Part shown: piece by piece, positions 28,010 through 38,622 of the stretch
How the letters are laid out: the number at the start of each line of letters is the position of its first letter
Position numbering within the stretch: the stretch's first letter is position 1
From: Rhizobium sp. Q54
GTDB lineage: Bacteria; Pseudomonadota; Alphaproteobacteria; Micropepsales; Micropepsaceae
Assembly (NCBI GenBank): GCA_945860165.1
Contig: CAMAPL010000010.1
Location: 1 to 64,000 of the forward strand
Direction of reading: 5' to 3'
Length of the DNA: 64,000 bases
Translations under genes and position numbers: made by a program
Notes under the pieces: generated by a model
Told to the model about the DNA's origin: nothing
The model's input: the letters and a program-made list of their open reading frames with translations, nothing else
Database searches by the model: none

Positions 28010-28207
28010 TCAGACCGTGGTCTTGTCCGTTTCCTTGGTCTCGGCGTTGATCACCTTGGGATCGTCTTTTTCCGCCAAGCCCTTCTTGAAGGAGGTGATG
28101 CCCTTGCCGAAATCGCCCATCAAGTCGGACACCTTGCCACGACCGCCGAACAGGACCAGCGCGATGGCGGCCAGAATGGCGATATGAACCCAGCTGAACG
28201 CACCCAT
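28010..28207 (-). CDS. tatA: Twin-arginine translocase subunit TatA
   Basis: A 65-residue protein that oligomerises to form the Tat pore. It has a short N-terminal helix (SWVHIAILAAIALVLFGG), the hinge FGGRGKVSDLMGDFGKG and an amphipathic helix ending in a charged tail. It is the first gene of tatABC; the 82-nt gap to tatB is larger than usual but holds no other gene. Confidence 0.94.
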   Translation of the reverse strand: MGAFSWVHIAILAAIALVLFGGRGKVSDLMGDFGKGITSFKKGLAEKDDPKVINAETKETDKTTV

Positions 28208-28355
28208 GACGTCACTCCTTAAGTCTTTGAAAGACTGAACCTTTGGCCGCGCTTCCCGCCCGTGGGGCCGCCTTAGCCCCCTTTAAAGCCTTCCCCGCGC
28301 CGGGGCGCAAGGGTGGGGTCCCAACGCGGTTATTTTTCGCAACCGCAACAAACTC

Positions 28356-29867
28356 TTAACCGACGAGTATTTCGCCCTTGCGCTCGAGCGCACCGGCCAG
28401 GACGCCCAGACGCTTCTGCACCGGCTCGCCGGCAATGGCTTCGCGCCGGGGCGGCACCTCCAGGATGATTTTCGAGGGCGTCATCCGCAATTTGTACTGC
28501 GCCAGCTCGCCCGAGGCTGACGCCGACAGTGAAAAAGCAAAGCGCCAGGCCAGGCCCAGCACCAGGGCGCGCTTTTCATCGTCCTTGTCCAGCAGGCCCG
28601 CCAGCGCTAACCTTTGTGGAAAATCCTCGTCGCCGGAATAGCGGTGGAATACCGATGCCGCAATCAGGGCGCGCGCCCAGTGGCTGGACCCGGCGAAGGG
28701 CGCAGTCAGAACCTGCGAAAAGGCGCCCAGGGCGCGATCGTCGGGATGAAGCCGCCAGCCGACATCGGAGAAATAGGCGCTGGCCTCGCGCACACGCGCT
28801 AGCTCCCCCATTTCACCTTCGAACAGCGGCGCGGTCCATCGGATCATCTCTTCGGCATGGACGGGCACGCGCGCCGTGCGGCTGTTGGTGGCGCGTGCGA
28901 ACTCCACCAGCGGATCGCGCACGCGCTCTTCGGGGGACAGGCCGCGGAACAGAAGGCCTTCGCGCAGGCCATAGGCCGAGATCACCACATCCTTGATGTC
29001 GAAGGCTTCCAGCAGCCGCTCCAGCACTACCGCCCCATAGGGCAGGCTTTCGGCGCGGCGCTTGGACACGACCTTGATCTTGCGCACGGTGTCTTTTGAC
29101 AGTCCCGCCAGCAGCCCGCACAACCGCAAGGCCCGACCGCGCGGGATGATGTAATGCTGCAGGACATGAAGCGGGTAATTCCGCTCCTCCATGTCCAACC
29201 GCGCGAAGCTGCGCCAGACGCCGCCCACCGCATACAGCGCGGCGGCCGACAGGCCGGGAATATTCTTCAGCCCCTTGTCTACGATGTCGCGCGCCTTGTC
29301 GGGATCGCCCTTCGACTGATCCATCAGGCGCAACGGGCCGAACGGCAAAGTGATGGCGCTGCCGGTCTTGCCGCCCTTGACCGACACCATGTCCAGGCTG
29401 CCACCGCCCAGATCGGCCGCCAGCCCGTCGGCATCCGGAATGCCCGCCAGAACGCCTTCGGCGGCGATGCGCGCCTCGTCCTCGCCGGCCAGAATGCGGA
29501 TCGGCCCGCCCCAGGCCTTTTCGGCGCGGGCGATGAACTCGGTGCCGTTGGCGGCGTCGCGCGCCGCCGCTGTCGCCACCGCCTCACGGGTTTCGACATT
29601 CAGGCCATCGGCAATGATGCGAAACCGCGCCAAGGCCTCCAGCGCCGCGGCGCAGCCTTCGGCATGAAGGCGCCCGGTCGTGACCATGTCGCGGCCGATG
29701 GCGCAGATGGATTTTTCGTTCTGGAGCGTGGCGGCAACGCGGGCGGCGGTTTCATACACCACTAGTCGCACCGAATTGGAGCCGATATCGACAATGGCGA
29801 TGGGCCCGCGCGCCTTGCCGGCACCGCGGACCTGCAACGCACCCCGGAGATCAGACAGGACCGACAC
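28356..29867 (-). CDS. ppx: Exopolyphosphatase / pppGpp phosphohydrolase
   Basis: A 503-residue member of the ASKHA fold that removes terminal phosphate from polyphosphate and may act on pppGpp. The phosphate-binding start IAIVDIGSNSVRLVVYE is at residues 23-39, and a second glycine loop DLGGGSLDMV lies near residue 145. An HD-like C-terminal region follows. It begins 6 nt after the ppk stop, so the enzymes that build and break polyphosphate form one unit. Confidence 0.94.
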   Translation of the reverse strand: MSVLSDLRGALQVRGAGKARGPIAIVDIGSNSVRLVVYETAARVAATLQNEKSICAIGRDMVTTGRLHAEGCAAALEALARFRIIADGLNVETREAVATAAARDAANGTEFIARAEKAWGGPIRILAGEDEARIAAEGVLAGIPDADGLAADLGGGSLDMVSVKGGKTGSAITLPFGPLRLMDQSKGDPDKARDIVDKGLKNIPGLSAAALYAVGGVWRSFARLDMEERNYPLHVLQHYIIPRGRALRLCGLLAGLSKDTVRKIKVVSKRRAESLPYGAVVLERLLEAFDIKDVVISAYGLREGLLFRGLSPEERVRDPLVEFARATNSRTARVPVHAEEMIRWTAPLFEGEMGELARVREASAYFSDVGWRLHPDDRALGAFSQVLTAPFAGSSHWARALIAASVFHRYSGDEDFPQRLALAGLLDKDDEKRALVLGLAWRFAFSLSASASGELAQYKLRMTPSKIILEVPPRREAIAGEPVQKRLGVLAGALERKGEILVG

Positions 29868-29873
29868 CGATGC

Positions 29874-32117
29874 TCAACTCCGGCGCTTGCGCGAATCCGG
29901 ATTCTGCATCTTGAGCGCGCGGCCGCGGCCCGAAAGCGACGGATTGGTCATGAAATACGTGTGCGCGGAGAAAGCATCGCCGTCCTCGGAATGAGAATCA
30001 CGGACATAGCGTCCGTCCGGCTCCATATACCAGCTTTGCGCCTGGTCTTTCAGCTGCGCCACCATGATCTGGTCAAGGACTTGTTGATGGACAGTGGGGT
30101 TTTCTATCGGAACCAGCGTTTCCACCCGGCGGTCGAGATTGCGCGGCATCCAGTCCGCCGAGGAAATAAAGACCTTGGCGTCCTTGTGCGGCAGGCCATG
30201 GCCGTTGCCGAAACAGATGATGCGGCCATGCTCCAGGAAGCGGCCGACAATGGATTTGACGCGGATATTTTCCGACAGGCCGGGCACACCCGGCCGCAGG
30301 CAGCAGATACCGCGCACCACCAGCTCGATTTTCACCCCCGCCTGGCTGGCGCGGTACAGTCCGTCGATCATGCCGGGGTCCACCAGGGCATTGAGCTTGA
30401 TCCAGATCGCCGCGGGCTTGCCGGCGCGGGCATGCATGATTTCCTGCTGGATGGAATTGACCAGCCTTCCGCGCAGGCTGAAGGGCGACACGGCCAGTTT
30501 TTCGAGGCCCGTCGGTTCGGCATAGCCGGTGATGAAATTGAACAGCTGCGCGGCATCGCGCCCCAGCGCGGGTTCGGCACTGAACAGCGAAAGATCAGTG
30601 TAGATGCGCGCTGTGTTGGGGTGATAGTTGCCGGTGCCGAAATGGCAGTAGGTGCGCAGCTGTCCACCCTCGCGGCGCACCACCAGGCTGATCTTGGCGT
30701 GGGTCTTGAGGGCGATGAAGCCATAGACCACCTGCACGCCGGCCCGTTCCAGGTCGCGTGCCCATTTGATGTTGGCGGCCTCGTCAAACCGGGCCTTCAG
30801 CTCGACCAGGGCGGTGACCGATTTGCCGGCTTCCGCCGCTTCGATCAGCGCCGAGACAATCGGGCTGTCATGGCTGGTGCGGTACAGGGTCTGCTTGAGC
30901 GCCACCACATCCGGATCGGCGGCGGCCTGGCGCAGGAACTGCACCACCGTGTCGAAGCTTTCGAACGGATGATGGACGATCAGGTCCTTTTCGCGGATAG
31001 CGGCGAAACAGTCACCGTTATGGTCGCGGATGCGTTCCGGGAAACGGGCGATATAGGGCTTGAACTGCAGGTCGGGACGTTCCGGCAGGATCAGCTTGGA
31101 AAGATCTGACAGGCCCATCAAATTCTCGACCGTGACGATTTCGGAATCATCCAGGTCCAGATGCTCGGCGATGAAATGGCGCAGGGGGCCCGGCATGGAG
31201 GCGCCGCACTTCATGTGGATCACGCTGCCACGGCGGCGGCGCTTGAGAAGGGTCTCGAACAGCAGGACCAGGTCTTCGGCTTCTTCCTCCACTTCCACAT
31301 CGCTGTCGCGTAGCAGCCGGAACATGCCCCAGCCGAACACGTCATAACCATGAAAAATCCGATCGAAGAACAGCGCGATGACATGCTCCAGCGGGATGAA
31401 ACGCACGTCCTTCGGCGAGGCGGAATTTTCGCTGTCCGGCAGACGGATGAAACGCTTGAGCTGGGGCGGCACTGGAATCAGGGCAGAAAAATCCTTGCCA
31501 TCGCGCCGGTTGGTCAACCGGGCGGCGATGGTGAAGCCCAGATTGGGAATGAAGGGGAACGGGTGCGCCGGATCGATCGCCAGCGGCGTCAGAACCGGGA
31601 GTATCTGTTCGGCGAACTGGGTCTTGAGATAGTCGCGGTCGCGCGCGCCGATTTCCTCACCCGTCACCACGGCGATGCCTTCACGCCGCAGCTCGGTGTG
31701 AAGGTCGGCCCAGATGCGCTGCTGGTCGGCGATCAGGCCACGCGCGGCCTGGTCCACTTTCGCCAGCTGCTCGGCGGGACTGAGGCCATCGGCGCTGGCC
31801 GTGGTGACACCGGCCCGCACCATGCCCATCAGGCCGGCGACCCGCACCATGTAGAATTCGTCCAGGTTGGAGGCGGAGATTGACAGAAAGCGCAGCCGCT
31901 CGAACAAGGGATGGCGGCGGTTCTGGGCTTCGTCGATGACGCGGCGATTGAAGGCCAGCCAGCTGAGTTCCCGGTTGACGAAACGCTGCGGCGAGGCCGG
32001 GTCGAACGAAACCGTGCCATGGTGCTTAAGCGCCACCACACCCACGGTCGAAACCTCGGACGCGTCAGCGGAATCCTCGTTGGCCATAGCGAGGCTCGGG
32101 GTGGGGCTGGTGGACAT
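29874..32117 (-). CDS. ppk: Polyphosphate kinase 1
   Basis: Makes polyphosphate reversibly from ATP at the inner membrane. The four-domain PPK1 layout is clear: N-terminal [16 protein letters not shown], then the catalytic part with the phosphorylated histidine in [18 protein letters not shown] and a second one in [21 protein letters not shown] chose the ATG at 32115-32117 (747 residues) because it follows the hdaA stop by 46 nt; an earlier frame to 32207 would overlap hdaA and add residues unlike the family. Confidence 0.96.
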   Translation of the reverse strand: MSTSPTPSLAMANEDSADASEVSTVGVVALKHHGTVSFDPASPQRFVNRELSWLAFNRRVIDEAQNRRHPLFERLRFLSISASNLDEFYMVRVAGLMGMVRAGVTTASADGLSPAEQLAKVDQAARGLIADQQRIWADLHTELRREGIAVVTGEEIGARDRDYLKTQFAEQILPVLTPLAIDPAHPFPFIPNLGFTIAARLTNRRDGKDFSALIPVPPQLKRFIRLPDSENSASPKDVRFIPLEHVIALFFDRIFHGYDVFGWGMFRLLRDSDVEVEEEAEDLVLLFETLLKRRRRGSVIHMKCGASMPGPLRHFIAEHLDLDDSEIVTVENLMGLSDLSKLILPERPDLQFKPYIARFPERIRDHNGDCFAAIREKDLIVHHPFESFDTVVQFLRQAAADPDVVALKQTLYRTSHDSPIVSALIEAAEAGKSVTALVELKARFDEAANIKWARDLERAGVQVVYGFIALKTHAKISLVVRREGGQLRTYCHFGTGNYHPNTARIYTDLSLFSAEPALGRDAAQLFNFITGYAEPTGLEKLAVSPFSLRGRLVNSIQQEIMHARAGKPAAIWIKLNALVDPGMIDGLYRASQAGVKIELVVRGICCLRPGVPGLSENIRVKSIVGRFLEHGRIICFGNGHGLPHKDAKVFISSADWMPRNLDRRVETLVPIENPTVHQQVLDQIMVAQLKDQAQSWYMEPDGRYVRDSHSEDGDAFSAHTYFMTNPSLSGRGRALKMQNPDSRKRRS

Positions 32118-32163
32118 GCCCCAACCTACCCGCCAATCGGTGAAGATGTCATGACAAAAGAGG

Positions 32164-32814
32164 TTAACGGCGCTGCAAATCCGCCAGCAAGCCCTTGATA
32201 AGGCCAAGACTTATCGGCTTTTTTACGACCAGAGCGGCGGCATCGGCCCGGGCGACAAAATCGCGGATGGCGCCTGGCGAGCGTTCCAGGCTGACGATCA
32301 TGTGGCTGACCACGCTTTCGGGAACCTGAAGCTGGCGGTCCGCGAAAAGCTTGACCGCCAGGCCCATCAACAACGCGTCATCAGCCGCCCAAAGATCGAA
32401 GGCCAGAAGGGCGCGGCTGCGCGACATCAGGTCGGGCAAGGTCAGGGCGAATTTGCGCGGCCAGTCGGCCGGTGGAACCTGCGATGTCAGCAGCAAGGGC
32501 GTGCCGCGTTCCAGCAAGGCGAACAGCGGCGCTTCGGGTACGCCGGCCGCGACATTCTCCACCAACAGCGCGCCGGCGGGAATATCAGCGGCGAGCGACG
32601 AGGCTTCCACCACCTGCGCCCCGACGCGCCCGGCCCAGACGGCCGCAAGATGCGACTTGCCGCTGGCCGGCGGTCCGATCAGGGCTGCGGACGGCACAGT
32701 CCATTGCGCAAAGGAATCGATAAAGGCAACGGCGCGTTCATTACCCGGCGCGACAATGAAATCGGCGCGGCCAAAAGCGCTCCGCGTCTCCAGCGGCAGG
32801 ACGAGCTGGGTCAC
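32164..32814 (-). CDS. hdaA: DnaA-related regulatory inactivation protein HdaA
   Basis: A 216-residue AAA+ protein related to domain III of DnaA; in alphaproteobacteria it works with the DNA polymerase clamp to switch off DnaA after initiation. The clamp-binding motif QLVLPLE is at residues 3-9, and the P-loop [14 protein letters not shown] at 47-60. The expected Walker B (aspartates after a hydrophobic strand) reads LLVENVAAG, lacking the usual acidic pair. I chose GTG at 32812-32814, which overlaps the stop of the upstream gene; the long upstream frame is a shadow. Confidence 0.88.
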   Translation of the reverse strand: MTQLVLPLETRSAFGRADFIVAPGNERAVAFIDSFAQWTVPSAALIGPPASGKSHLAAVWAGRVGAQVVEASSLAADIPAGALLVENVAAGVPEAPLFALLERGTPLLLTSQVPPADWPRKFALTLPDLMSRSRALLAFDLWAADDALLMGLAVKLFADRQLQVPESVVSHMIVSLERSPGAIRDFVARADAAALVVKKPISLGLIKGLLADLQRR

Positions 32815-33377
32815 GGAGGATTTTTCTCCGCCGAATTCTTTTGCGTCAGGGCGCCGCGCAGGAAGGCGCCGGCATAGGCCGCCGCCGACATGATAGTGAA
32901 AAGCCCGGCGATCCAGGCCGCCGCGCCCGCCAGGCTGGGGGACGCGATTTCCAGCGCCAGCAGCAGCAGCATCGACAGGATGTAAAGCACCTGTACCACG
33001 GTGGAGATCTTGCCGATCAGCAACGGCTCGCTCCGCTGCGGCAGGGCAAGATAGTTTATCAGCAACCAGCCCGCTGCGATGGCAGCATCGCGCGCCACCA
33101 CCAGCGCCAGAAGCCATACCGGCGTGGCACCCACCGCATACAGCGCGGTGATACAGAACAGCATCAGCAGCTTGTCGGCCACTGGGTCCAGCCATGCGCC
33201 GAACCGAGAGGTGAAACCCCAGCGCCGCGCGACATGGCCGTCCAGCCCATCACTGGCGCCGGCAACAGCGAAGACAATCAACGCCGCGGTGTCGTGGTCG
33301 TTCAGGATCAGCCAGGCGGCCAACGGCGCCGCCAGCAATCGCAGCCCCGACAGCATGTTGGGAATGTGCCGGATCAT
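32811..33377 (-). CDS. CDP-alcohol phosphatidyltransferase (PgsA-like)
   Basis: An integral membrane enzyme joining a CDP-activated lipid and an alcohol, most likely glycerol-3-phosphate in phosphatidylglycerol synthesis. The catalytic DGxxARx8GxxxDxxxD signature is present as DGHVARRWGFTSRFGAWLD followed by PVAD, near residues 48-71. Several hydrophobic helices surround it. The ATG at 33375-33377 gives 188 residues and follows the DUF2066 stop by 8 nt. Choice of alcohol cannot be read from the motif. It is tightly coupled to hdaA. Confidence 0.86.
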   Translation of the reverse strand: MIRHIPNMLSGLRLLAAPLAAWLILNDHDTAALIVFAVAGASDGLDGHVARRWGFTSRFGAWLDPVADKLLMLFCITALYAVGATPVWLLALVVARDAAIAAGWLLINYLALPQRSEPLLIGKISTVVQVLYILSMLLLLALEIASPSLAGAAAWIAGLFTIMSAAAYAGAFLRGALTQKNSAEKNPP

Positions 33378-33385
33378 CCCTTTCC

Positions 33386-34459
33386 CTATTGGCCAGCGCG
33401 GGCCAGAGTCCACTGCCCGCCACGGTTGTTGAGAGAAAGCCCTGCGCCGGCGAATGCCTCACGCAGTTGTTCGGTGCCGCCCATATAGGTCAGGTTGATG
33501 CGGGCATAGCCGACGGTCATCGCCGCCACCGTCACGCCGGTCACGCTGCTGATCGCCGCCAGCTGGCTCTGCAGATCGCCCCATTGCGCCAGGGACGCGA
33601 TGCGCACGTCGGCGGTCAGGCGGCCGCGCTGGCTGAAATCGACCGCACTGCGCGTTTTCCACAGATCCTCGATCACACGAACCGCCGCCTGCGCCGCGGC
33701 GGGATAGGTGGTGCTGACGGTCTGCACCATCGGCACATCGACGCTGACCTTGGCCGGTGTTTCGCCCACGCCCAGGCGGCGGATATTCACCGTCATCTTG
33801 CCGTTGGCATAGATCGCCTGCACAAGCGCCACTTCGGTGACGCGATGGCGGGAGGCGACGTCGGACACATCACCCCAGCCGGCGCTGTCGAAATTCAGCC
33901 CCGCCAGTTCGGCATCGCTCTCCGCGCCCGACACAGTGAAGGGCACGAGGCTTTTGCGGAAGGCGGGCGCCATAAGGGCCTGCGCCCAGGGGGCGCGGCT
34001 GACACCGGGCGACATGGGGATCACCAGAATGGGCCGGGACGGCGCGCGGGCGAACGCGATGTTAGCGGCGCGCAGGGTGCGTCCCACCGCATCCGGGTTG
34101 AACATGAAGGTGACGTCCGCAACATAGCGGGTGGTGGAGCGGCGCTCATTGGCGATGGTGTAGCCGCGGCTGATGCGCAGCAGCGCTGCCCCGTCCAGCG
34201 CCGGCTGGCGGCTCCAGTCAACCTGGCGGGTGAGACGGCGGAACAGGACCTGAAACGCCTGGCCCCGGCCCTGGGTGATGGCGGCATTCAGCGCCTCGGT
34301 CGAGGACGCGCCGCCCGCATCCACATGGACGCCCGGAACGGTGTAGAGCGCGTCCTGCGCCTGCGCCGGAACGGCGCCCAACAAACAAAGCGCGGGGGCA
34401 GCAAAGAACGCCGCTGCAAGCAGGACGGCGGACAGAAGGATGCGAAAACGCGGATGCAT
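33386..34459 (-). CDS. DUF2066 family exported protein
   Basis: A 357-residue protein with a long N-terminal signal sequence ending near QAQDALYTV (residues 33-41). The body matches the DUF2066 family: ALNAAITQGRGQAFQVLFRRL, ISRGYTIANERRSTTRYVADV and the PILVIPM block. The molecular role is unknown. It is the first gene of the DUF2066-pgsA-hdaA-ppk-ppx unit, divergent from purMN; a -10-like TATAGT is visible in the 162-nt divergent gap but without a good -35. Confidence 0.85.
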   Translation of the reverse strand: MHPRFRILLSAVLLAAAFFAAPALCLLGAVPAQAQDALYTVPGVHVDAGGASSTEALNAAITQGRGQAFQVLFRRLTRQVDWSRQPALDGAALLRISRGYTIANERRSTTRYVADVTFMFNPDAVGRTLRAANIAFARAPSRPILVIPMSPGVSRAPWAQALMAPAFRKSLVPFTVSGAESDAELAGLNFDSAGWGDVSDVASRHRVTEVALVQAIYANGKMTVNIRRLGVGETPAKVSVDVPMVQTVSTTYPAAAQAAVRVIEDLWKTRSAVDFSQRGRLTADVRIASLAQWGDLQSQLAAISSVTGVTVAAMTVGYARINLTYMGGTEQLREAFAGAGLSLNNRGGQWTLARAGQ

Positions 34460-34621
34460 GGGACGCCTGTTTGAAGTGGCGCGACTATAGTGGCCGGACC
34501 GGGCGGACGAAAGGCGTCTAACTCCGTGCCAAAACAGGCAAAATTACGACCGGGTGCACCGCCTGTGCGCGGCTGCGCGTCCCGCCTTGCGCGCCAAAGC
34601 CCGGATCAGTAAACCGGGCCC

Positions 34622-35677
34622 ATGTCGGACAAGCAGCCTAGCCTGACTTATAAAGACGCGGGCGTGGATATCGACGCCGGCGAAGCGCTGGTGCAGCGCA
34701 TCGGCCCGGCCGCTAAGGCGACGCGGCGGCGCGGCGCCGATGCCGATCTGGGCGGCTTTGGCGGGCTTTTCGACCTCAAGGCCGCCGGCTTCAAGGACCC
34801 CATCTTGGTGTCGGGTACGGACGGCGTCGGCACCAAGCTGAAGCTGGCCATCGATACGCGGCGTTTTGCAGATATCGGCCAAGACCTGGTCGCCATGTGC
34901 GTCAACGACATTGTCGTGCAGGGCGCCGAGCCGCTTTTCTTCCTGGATTATTACGCCACCGGCAAGCTGGAAGTGGAATCCGCCGCCACCGTGGTGGAAG
35001 GCATCGCGCGCGCCTGCAAGGAATCGGGCTGCGCCCTGATCGGCGGCGAGACGGCGGAAATGCCCGGCCTCTACGCCAAGGGCGATTTCGACCTGGCCGG
35101 TTTCGCGGTGGGCGCGGTGGAACGCGACGCCATCCTGCCCAAGCTGGAAACAATGAAGGCCGGTGACGTACTGATCGGCATCGCCAGCAGCGGCGTGCAT
35201 TCCAACGGCTATTCGCTGGTGCGCAAGGTGGTCGAGAAGAGCGGCTTGCCGCTGGACGCCGCCGCACCCTTTGCGCCGGGCAAGACATTGGGTGAAGCCC
35301 TGCTCACTCCCACGCGCCTGTATGTGAAGGATGCGCTGGCGGCGACGAAGACCGGCGGCCTCAAGGGCCTGGCCCATATCACCGGCGGCGGCATAACCGA
35401 CAATCTGCCACGCTGCCTGCCCGACGGGCTGGACGGCGAAGTCGATCTGTCCGCCATCGCGGTGCTGCCGGTGTTCCAGTGGCTGGCCAAAGAGGCCAGC
35501 ATTGCCGAAGCTGAAATGCTGCGCACCTTCAATTGCGGCATCGGCATGGTGGCGGTGACCGATGAAGCTCATGCCGATGCGGTGATCGCGGCCTTCGGCG
35601 GCGGCATGCGGATCGGCAAGCTGGTGGCCGGTTCCGGGGAAGCCAAAGTGATCTATCGCGGGGCCTTGAACCTTTGA
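34622..35677 (+). CDS. purM: Phosphoribosylformylglycinamidine cyclo-ligase
   Basis: Catalyses the ATP-dependent ring closure making aminoimidazole ribotide in purine synthesis. The start [20 protein letters not shown] is typical, and [18 protein letters not shown] (residues about 58-75), [20 protein letters not shown] and GGETAEMPG are family motifs. At 351 residues it has normal length. purN overlaps its stop by 4 nt, coupling the two purine steps. Confidence 0.97.
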   Translation: MSDKQPSLTYKDAGVDIDAGEALVQRIGPAAKATRRRGADADLGGFGGLFDLKAAGFKDPILVSGTDGVGTKLKLAIDTRRFADIGQDLVAMCVNDIVVQGAEPLFFLDYYATGKLEVESAATVVEGIARACKESGCALIGGETAEMPGLYAKGDFDLAGFAVGAVERDAILPKLETMKAGDVLIGIASSGVHSNGYSLVRKVVEKSGLPLDAAAPFAPGKTLGEALLTPTRLYVKDALAATKTGGLKGLAHITGGGITDNLPRCLPDGLDGEVDLSAIAVLPVFQWLAKEASIAEAEMLRTFNCGIGMVAVTDEAHADAVIAAFGGGMRIGKLVAGSGEAKVIYRGALNL

Positions 35678-36264
35678 AGCGCGTCGCCGTTCTGATCTCC
35701 GGACGCGGCAGCAATCTCGGCTCGCTGATCGAGGCGGCAGGCGACAGCTACAAGATCATTCGGGTCATTTCCAATATCGAAGGCGCCGCCGGCCTGGACC
35801 GCGCACAGGCAGCCGGCATTTCCACCCAGCTCATTTCCCACAAGGACAAGAGCCGCGAAGCTTTCGACGCCGAGATCGATGCGGCCTTGCGCGCGGCGGA
35901 TGCGCAGATCGTGGTCCTGGCCGGCTTCATGCGCATCCTGTCCGATGGTTTCGTTCGCGGCTGGGAAGGAAAGCTGATCAACATCCATCCATCCCTGCTG
36001 CCCGCGTATAAAGGCACGCGGGTGCATGAGCGGGTGATCGAGGCCGGGGAAGCCCTGTCCGGTGCCACGGTGCATTTCGTGGTGCCGGAACTGGATGCCG
36101 GGCCGGTGATCGCGCAGGCCAGCGTGCCGGTGCAGCCCGATGAGTCGCCCCAGACCCTGGCGGACCGCGTGCTGGCGGTCGAGCACGCGCTCTATCCTGA
36201 AGTGCTCAGGCTGCTGGCCGATGGCAAGGTGAAATTGCACAACGGGCTGGCCGTCTTCTCTTAG
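35674..36264 (+). CDS. purN: Phosphoribosylglycinamide formyltransferase
   Basis: Transfers a formyl group from 10-formyltetrahydrofolate in the third step of purine synthesis. The start is a TTG overlapping the purM stop (CTTTGAAG), giving [18 protein letters not shown] near the N-terminus. The catalytic block [20 protein letters not shown] includes the active histidine, and [16 protein letters not shown] contains the catalytic aspartate. The length of 196 residues is normal. Its TAG end overlaps the convergent SDR pseudogene. Confidence 0.96.
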   Translation: MKRVAVLISGRGSNLGSLIEAAGDSYKIIRVISNIEGAAGLDRAQAAGISTQLISHKDKSREAFDAEIDAALRAADAQIVVLAGFMRILSDGFVRGWEGKLINIHPSLLPAYKGTRVHERVIEAGEALSGATVHFVVPELDAGPVIAQASVPVQPDESPQTLADRVLAVEHALYPEVLRLLADGKVKLHNGLAVFS

Positions 36265-37091
36265 CCGCCCCCCCAATTTTCGCCGAGATCTCCCACAGCT
36301 TCAGGGCATCGATATCGCTGCGCGCCTCGGCGGTCGGCATGGTGATAGCGCAGTCATAGAAATATTCGCCGGTCACGCACTCCACCACCTTTGACGAGGC
36401 CAGATAGGTAATGGTCTTGGCACCCTCTTCCGGGGAAATGGCGCCGAGCGGCTTGGTCACCTTGAACACCGCGCGCAAAAGTCCCCCCGCTATGATCGCC
36501 GAAGCGAGTGGCGACAAAGCCGGAATGCAGGGCGTTGGCAGTGACGCCCGCAGGCGCGCGCCGCGCCAGTTCGCGGTTGAACAGGATGTTGGCCAGCTTG
36601 GACCGCGAATAGACCGGAAAGCCCGAATAACCCTTCTTGGACTGAAGGTCGCTGAAATCCAGTTTCGCGCCACGATGGGCATTTGACGCCGTGGTGACGA
36701 TGCGCGCGCCGGGCTTGAGGTGCGGCAGCAGAATATTGGTGATGACGAAATAGGCCATGTGGTTGAGCGCGAAGGTCAACTCCAGCCCGTCACCGGTGTC
36801 GTGCCGTGTGTTGAACAGCGCCCCGGCATTGTTGACCAGGACATCGATCCGCGGTTCGCGCGCCAGTTCGGCGCCGACCCGCTTCATTTCCGCCAGGGTC
36901 GAAAGCTCGGCCATGTGCACGCCATGGCCCACGCCCGGACTGGCCTGACGCAGCTTGGCCAGCGTATCGTCCGCGCGCTTCCTGTCGCGGGCGGTGAAGA
37001 CGATCCGCGCGCCCTTTTCCGCCAGCCTTATCGCGGCGACTTCACCGATGCCAGACGTGGCCCCGGTGATGATGACGGTCTTGCCTTCCAT
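36261..37091 (-). pseudogene. Short-chain dehydrogenase (retinol-dehydrogenase-like), frameshifted
   Basis: From the ATG at 37089-37091 the frame reads MEGKTVIITGATSGIGEVAA with the NAD(P) glycine motif, NNAGALFN, and the catalytic YSRSK (VYSRSKLANI). At LHSGFVATRFGDHSGG the frame changes: one extra base beside a six-C tract at 36483-36488 moves the continuation (LLRAVFKVTKPLGAISPEEG and YLASSKVVECVTGEYF) into another frame. The end shows a second problem: ISAKIGG meets a seven-C tract (36268-36274), and one more base would give a TAA at 36261. The catalytic half is intact but the C-terminal half is lost unless these are sequencing indels. Confidence 0.78.
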
Positions 37092-37110
37092 GCGCTTGAC
37101 TTTCCAATGG

Positions 37111-38059
37111 CTACGGGATTTTTCGTTCTGGATCGATGCGGAACCAGTAAGTGTAGTCATGGCTGACGCCGTTCACCATAACGCAAGAGATGGACACATC
37201 ATATACCGCGCCAGGCTCCAGGCGCCCTGCCCGGAACTGGATATTGTTGGGCAAGCCATAGCCGGAATTGTCGAACGCCACATCGCTGACGGCCACGACT
37301 TTGCCGCCCCGTTTGCGCATCTCGATTGCCACAGTCGCGTAATCCACATTCCTGTTGGCCAGGAAACTGCCTTGGCTTGCGACAGCGGAAAAGACAGCAT
37401 CGCGCCGTCGCCATAATAGTCCTGCGGATAATCGTGAAAGGGATAAGCCACGAAACCGCCGATGAAATCGGCGCTGTAGGCATCGTCCGGATCACTGATG
37501 CGAATCGCGGCGCCATCTACGGATTCGCCATCCAGAATCCCGGCGACGCGGCCATAGGCGATTTTCTTCAGGAACGGGTCCAGCAGCCAGCGCCAGTGAC
37601 CGATGCCGTCGGGCAGCACGTTGCGCGCGTCGGGCAGCCAGCCCATGACATAATTCATGGGTATCCACGAAGGACAGATAAAGCGAGGCGCCGCCACCAA
37701 AATTTCTGGACTGCGCCGCCTGATGCCCGGCCGGCGTATAGCAATTCCATAACGCGGATGGTGCATGGCTGACCTGCCGGTTGGCGGCGATCATCGGCGC
37801 GATCTGCATCACGCCGGCACCGGCGCTTTCGTCATAGGTGACCGGCGCAAGACTTTGCAGCGCGCGAATGGCATTCATCGTTTCCAGCACCCGGCGCTTT
37901 TGCGGCACCGACAACGCGCCTGCCGTGCAAGCCTTGATGTCGGGCGCAAGGCTGTAAAGCGCGGCGGCCGCGGGCGAAGACCACATCCTGGGCGCCGGAA
38001 GGGCTGGCGCAAACAAGCGTCAGCAGACCGCAAGCCAGCTTGGGACGCATCCTGCGCAT
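37111..38059 (-). pseudogene. CAP/SCP-domain secreted protein with three frameshifts
   Basis: Four consecutive pieces in different frames make one protein. A signal peptide (MRRMRPKLACGLLTLVCA) is followed, after a shift at about 37980, by ACTAGALSVPQKRRVLETMN and NYRL-like CAP sequence (VMQIAPMIAANRQVSHAPSA, ALWNCYTPAGHQAAQSRNF). A shift near 37660 leads to MNYVMGWLPDARN and the CAP hallmark IGHWRWLLDPFLKKIAYG. A third near 37360 leads to VAIEMRKRGGKVVAVSDVAF and a C-terminal beta domain. CAP proteins are secreted and often extracellular; this copy is dead as sequenced. Confidence 0.72.
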
Positions 38060-38096
38060 AAAAGAAAAAGCCGCCCGCTATGCAGGGGGCCTTTAT
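38060..38096 (-). terminator. ndk: Probable intrinsic terminator downstream of ndk
   Basis: Read leftward from ndk, GGCCCCCTGCATAGCGGGCGGC forms a G+C-rich, slightly imperfect stem and is followed by TTTTTCTTTT. It lies 25-60 nt past the ndk stop, in the right orientation, and just before the start of the CAP pseudogene. Confidence 0.5.
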
Positions 38097-38120
38097 ACTT
38101 TATTACACTGTGGAACGCGA

Positions 38121-38543
38121 TTACGAGACGATGTCGAGGTCGCGGAAAAAGAACTTTATCTCGTTGGCAGCTGTTTCCGGGGCGTCCGAGCCGTGCACCG
38201 AATTGGCCTCGATGCTTTCGGCGAATTCTTTGCGGATGGTGCCCGCCGCAGCATTGGCCGGGTTGGTCGCGCCCATCACTTCGCGGTTCTTGGCGATGGC
38301 GCCTTCGCCTTCCAGAACCTGGACCACTACCGCGCCGCTGATCATGAACTTGACCAGGTCGTTGAAGAAGGGACGCTCGCGATGCACCCCGTAAAAGGCC
38401 TCCGCGTCGGCCTGCGACAGGCGGATGCGGCGTGACGCCACAACCTTCAAGCCGGCATCTTCGAACTTGGCGATGATCTTACCGGTGAGGTTCCGGCGCG
38501 TGGCGTCCGGCTTGATGATCGAAAGGGTGCGCTCGACGGCCAT
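38121..38543 (-). CDS. ndk: Nucleoside diphosphate kinase
   Basis: Balances nucleoside triphosphate pools through a phosphohistidine intermediate. The 140-residue sequence starts [18 protein letters not shown], contains [11 protein letters not shown], and holds the catalytic histidine in the signature NSVHGSDA near residue 117. The ATG at 38541-38543 gives the universal length; an earlier frame reaching 38600 has an unrelated N-terminus. Divergent from the ABC-F gene. Confidence 0.97.
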   Translation of the reverse strand: MAVERTLSIIKPDATRRNLTGKIIAKFEDAGLKVVASRRIRLSQADAEAFYGVHRERPFFNDLVKFMISGAVVVQVLEGEGAIAKNREVMGATNPANAAAGTIRKEFAESIEANSVHGSDAPETAANEIKFFFRDLDIVS

Positions 38544-38622
38544 GGGGACTCCGAAATTAAAAAAGCGCCGCCTTATGCAACGGGCTTGAGGAAAGGGCAA
38601 GGACCGTTATAAGGCCCCACAA

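Noticed and set aside
28260-28340. G+C-rich hairpin (CCCCG/CGGGG) downstream of ppx as a terminator
   Set aside because: A stem is present near 28290 but no T run follows it in the direction of ppx transcription, so it was not listed.
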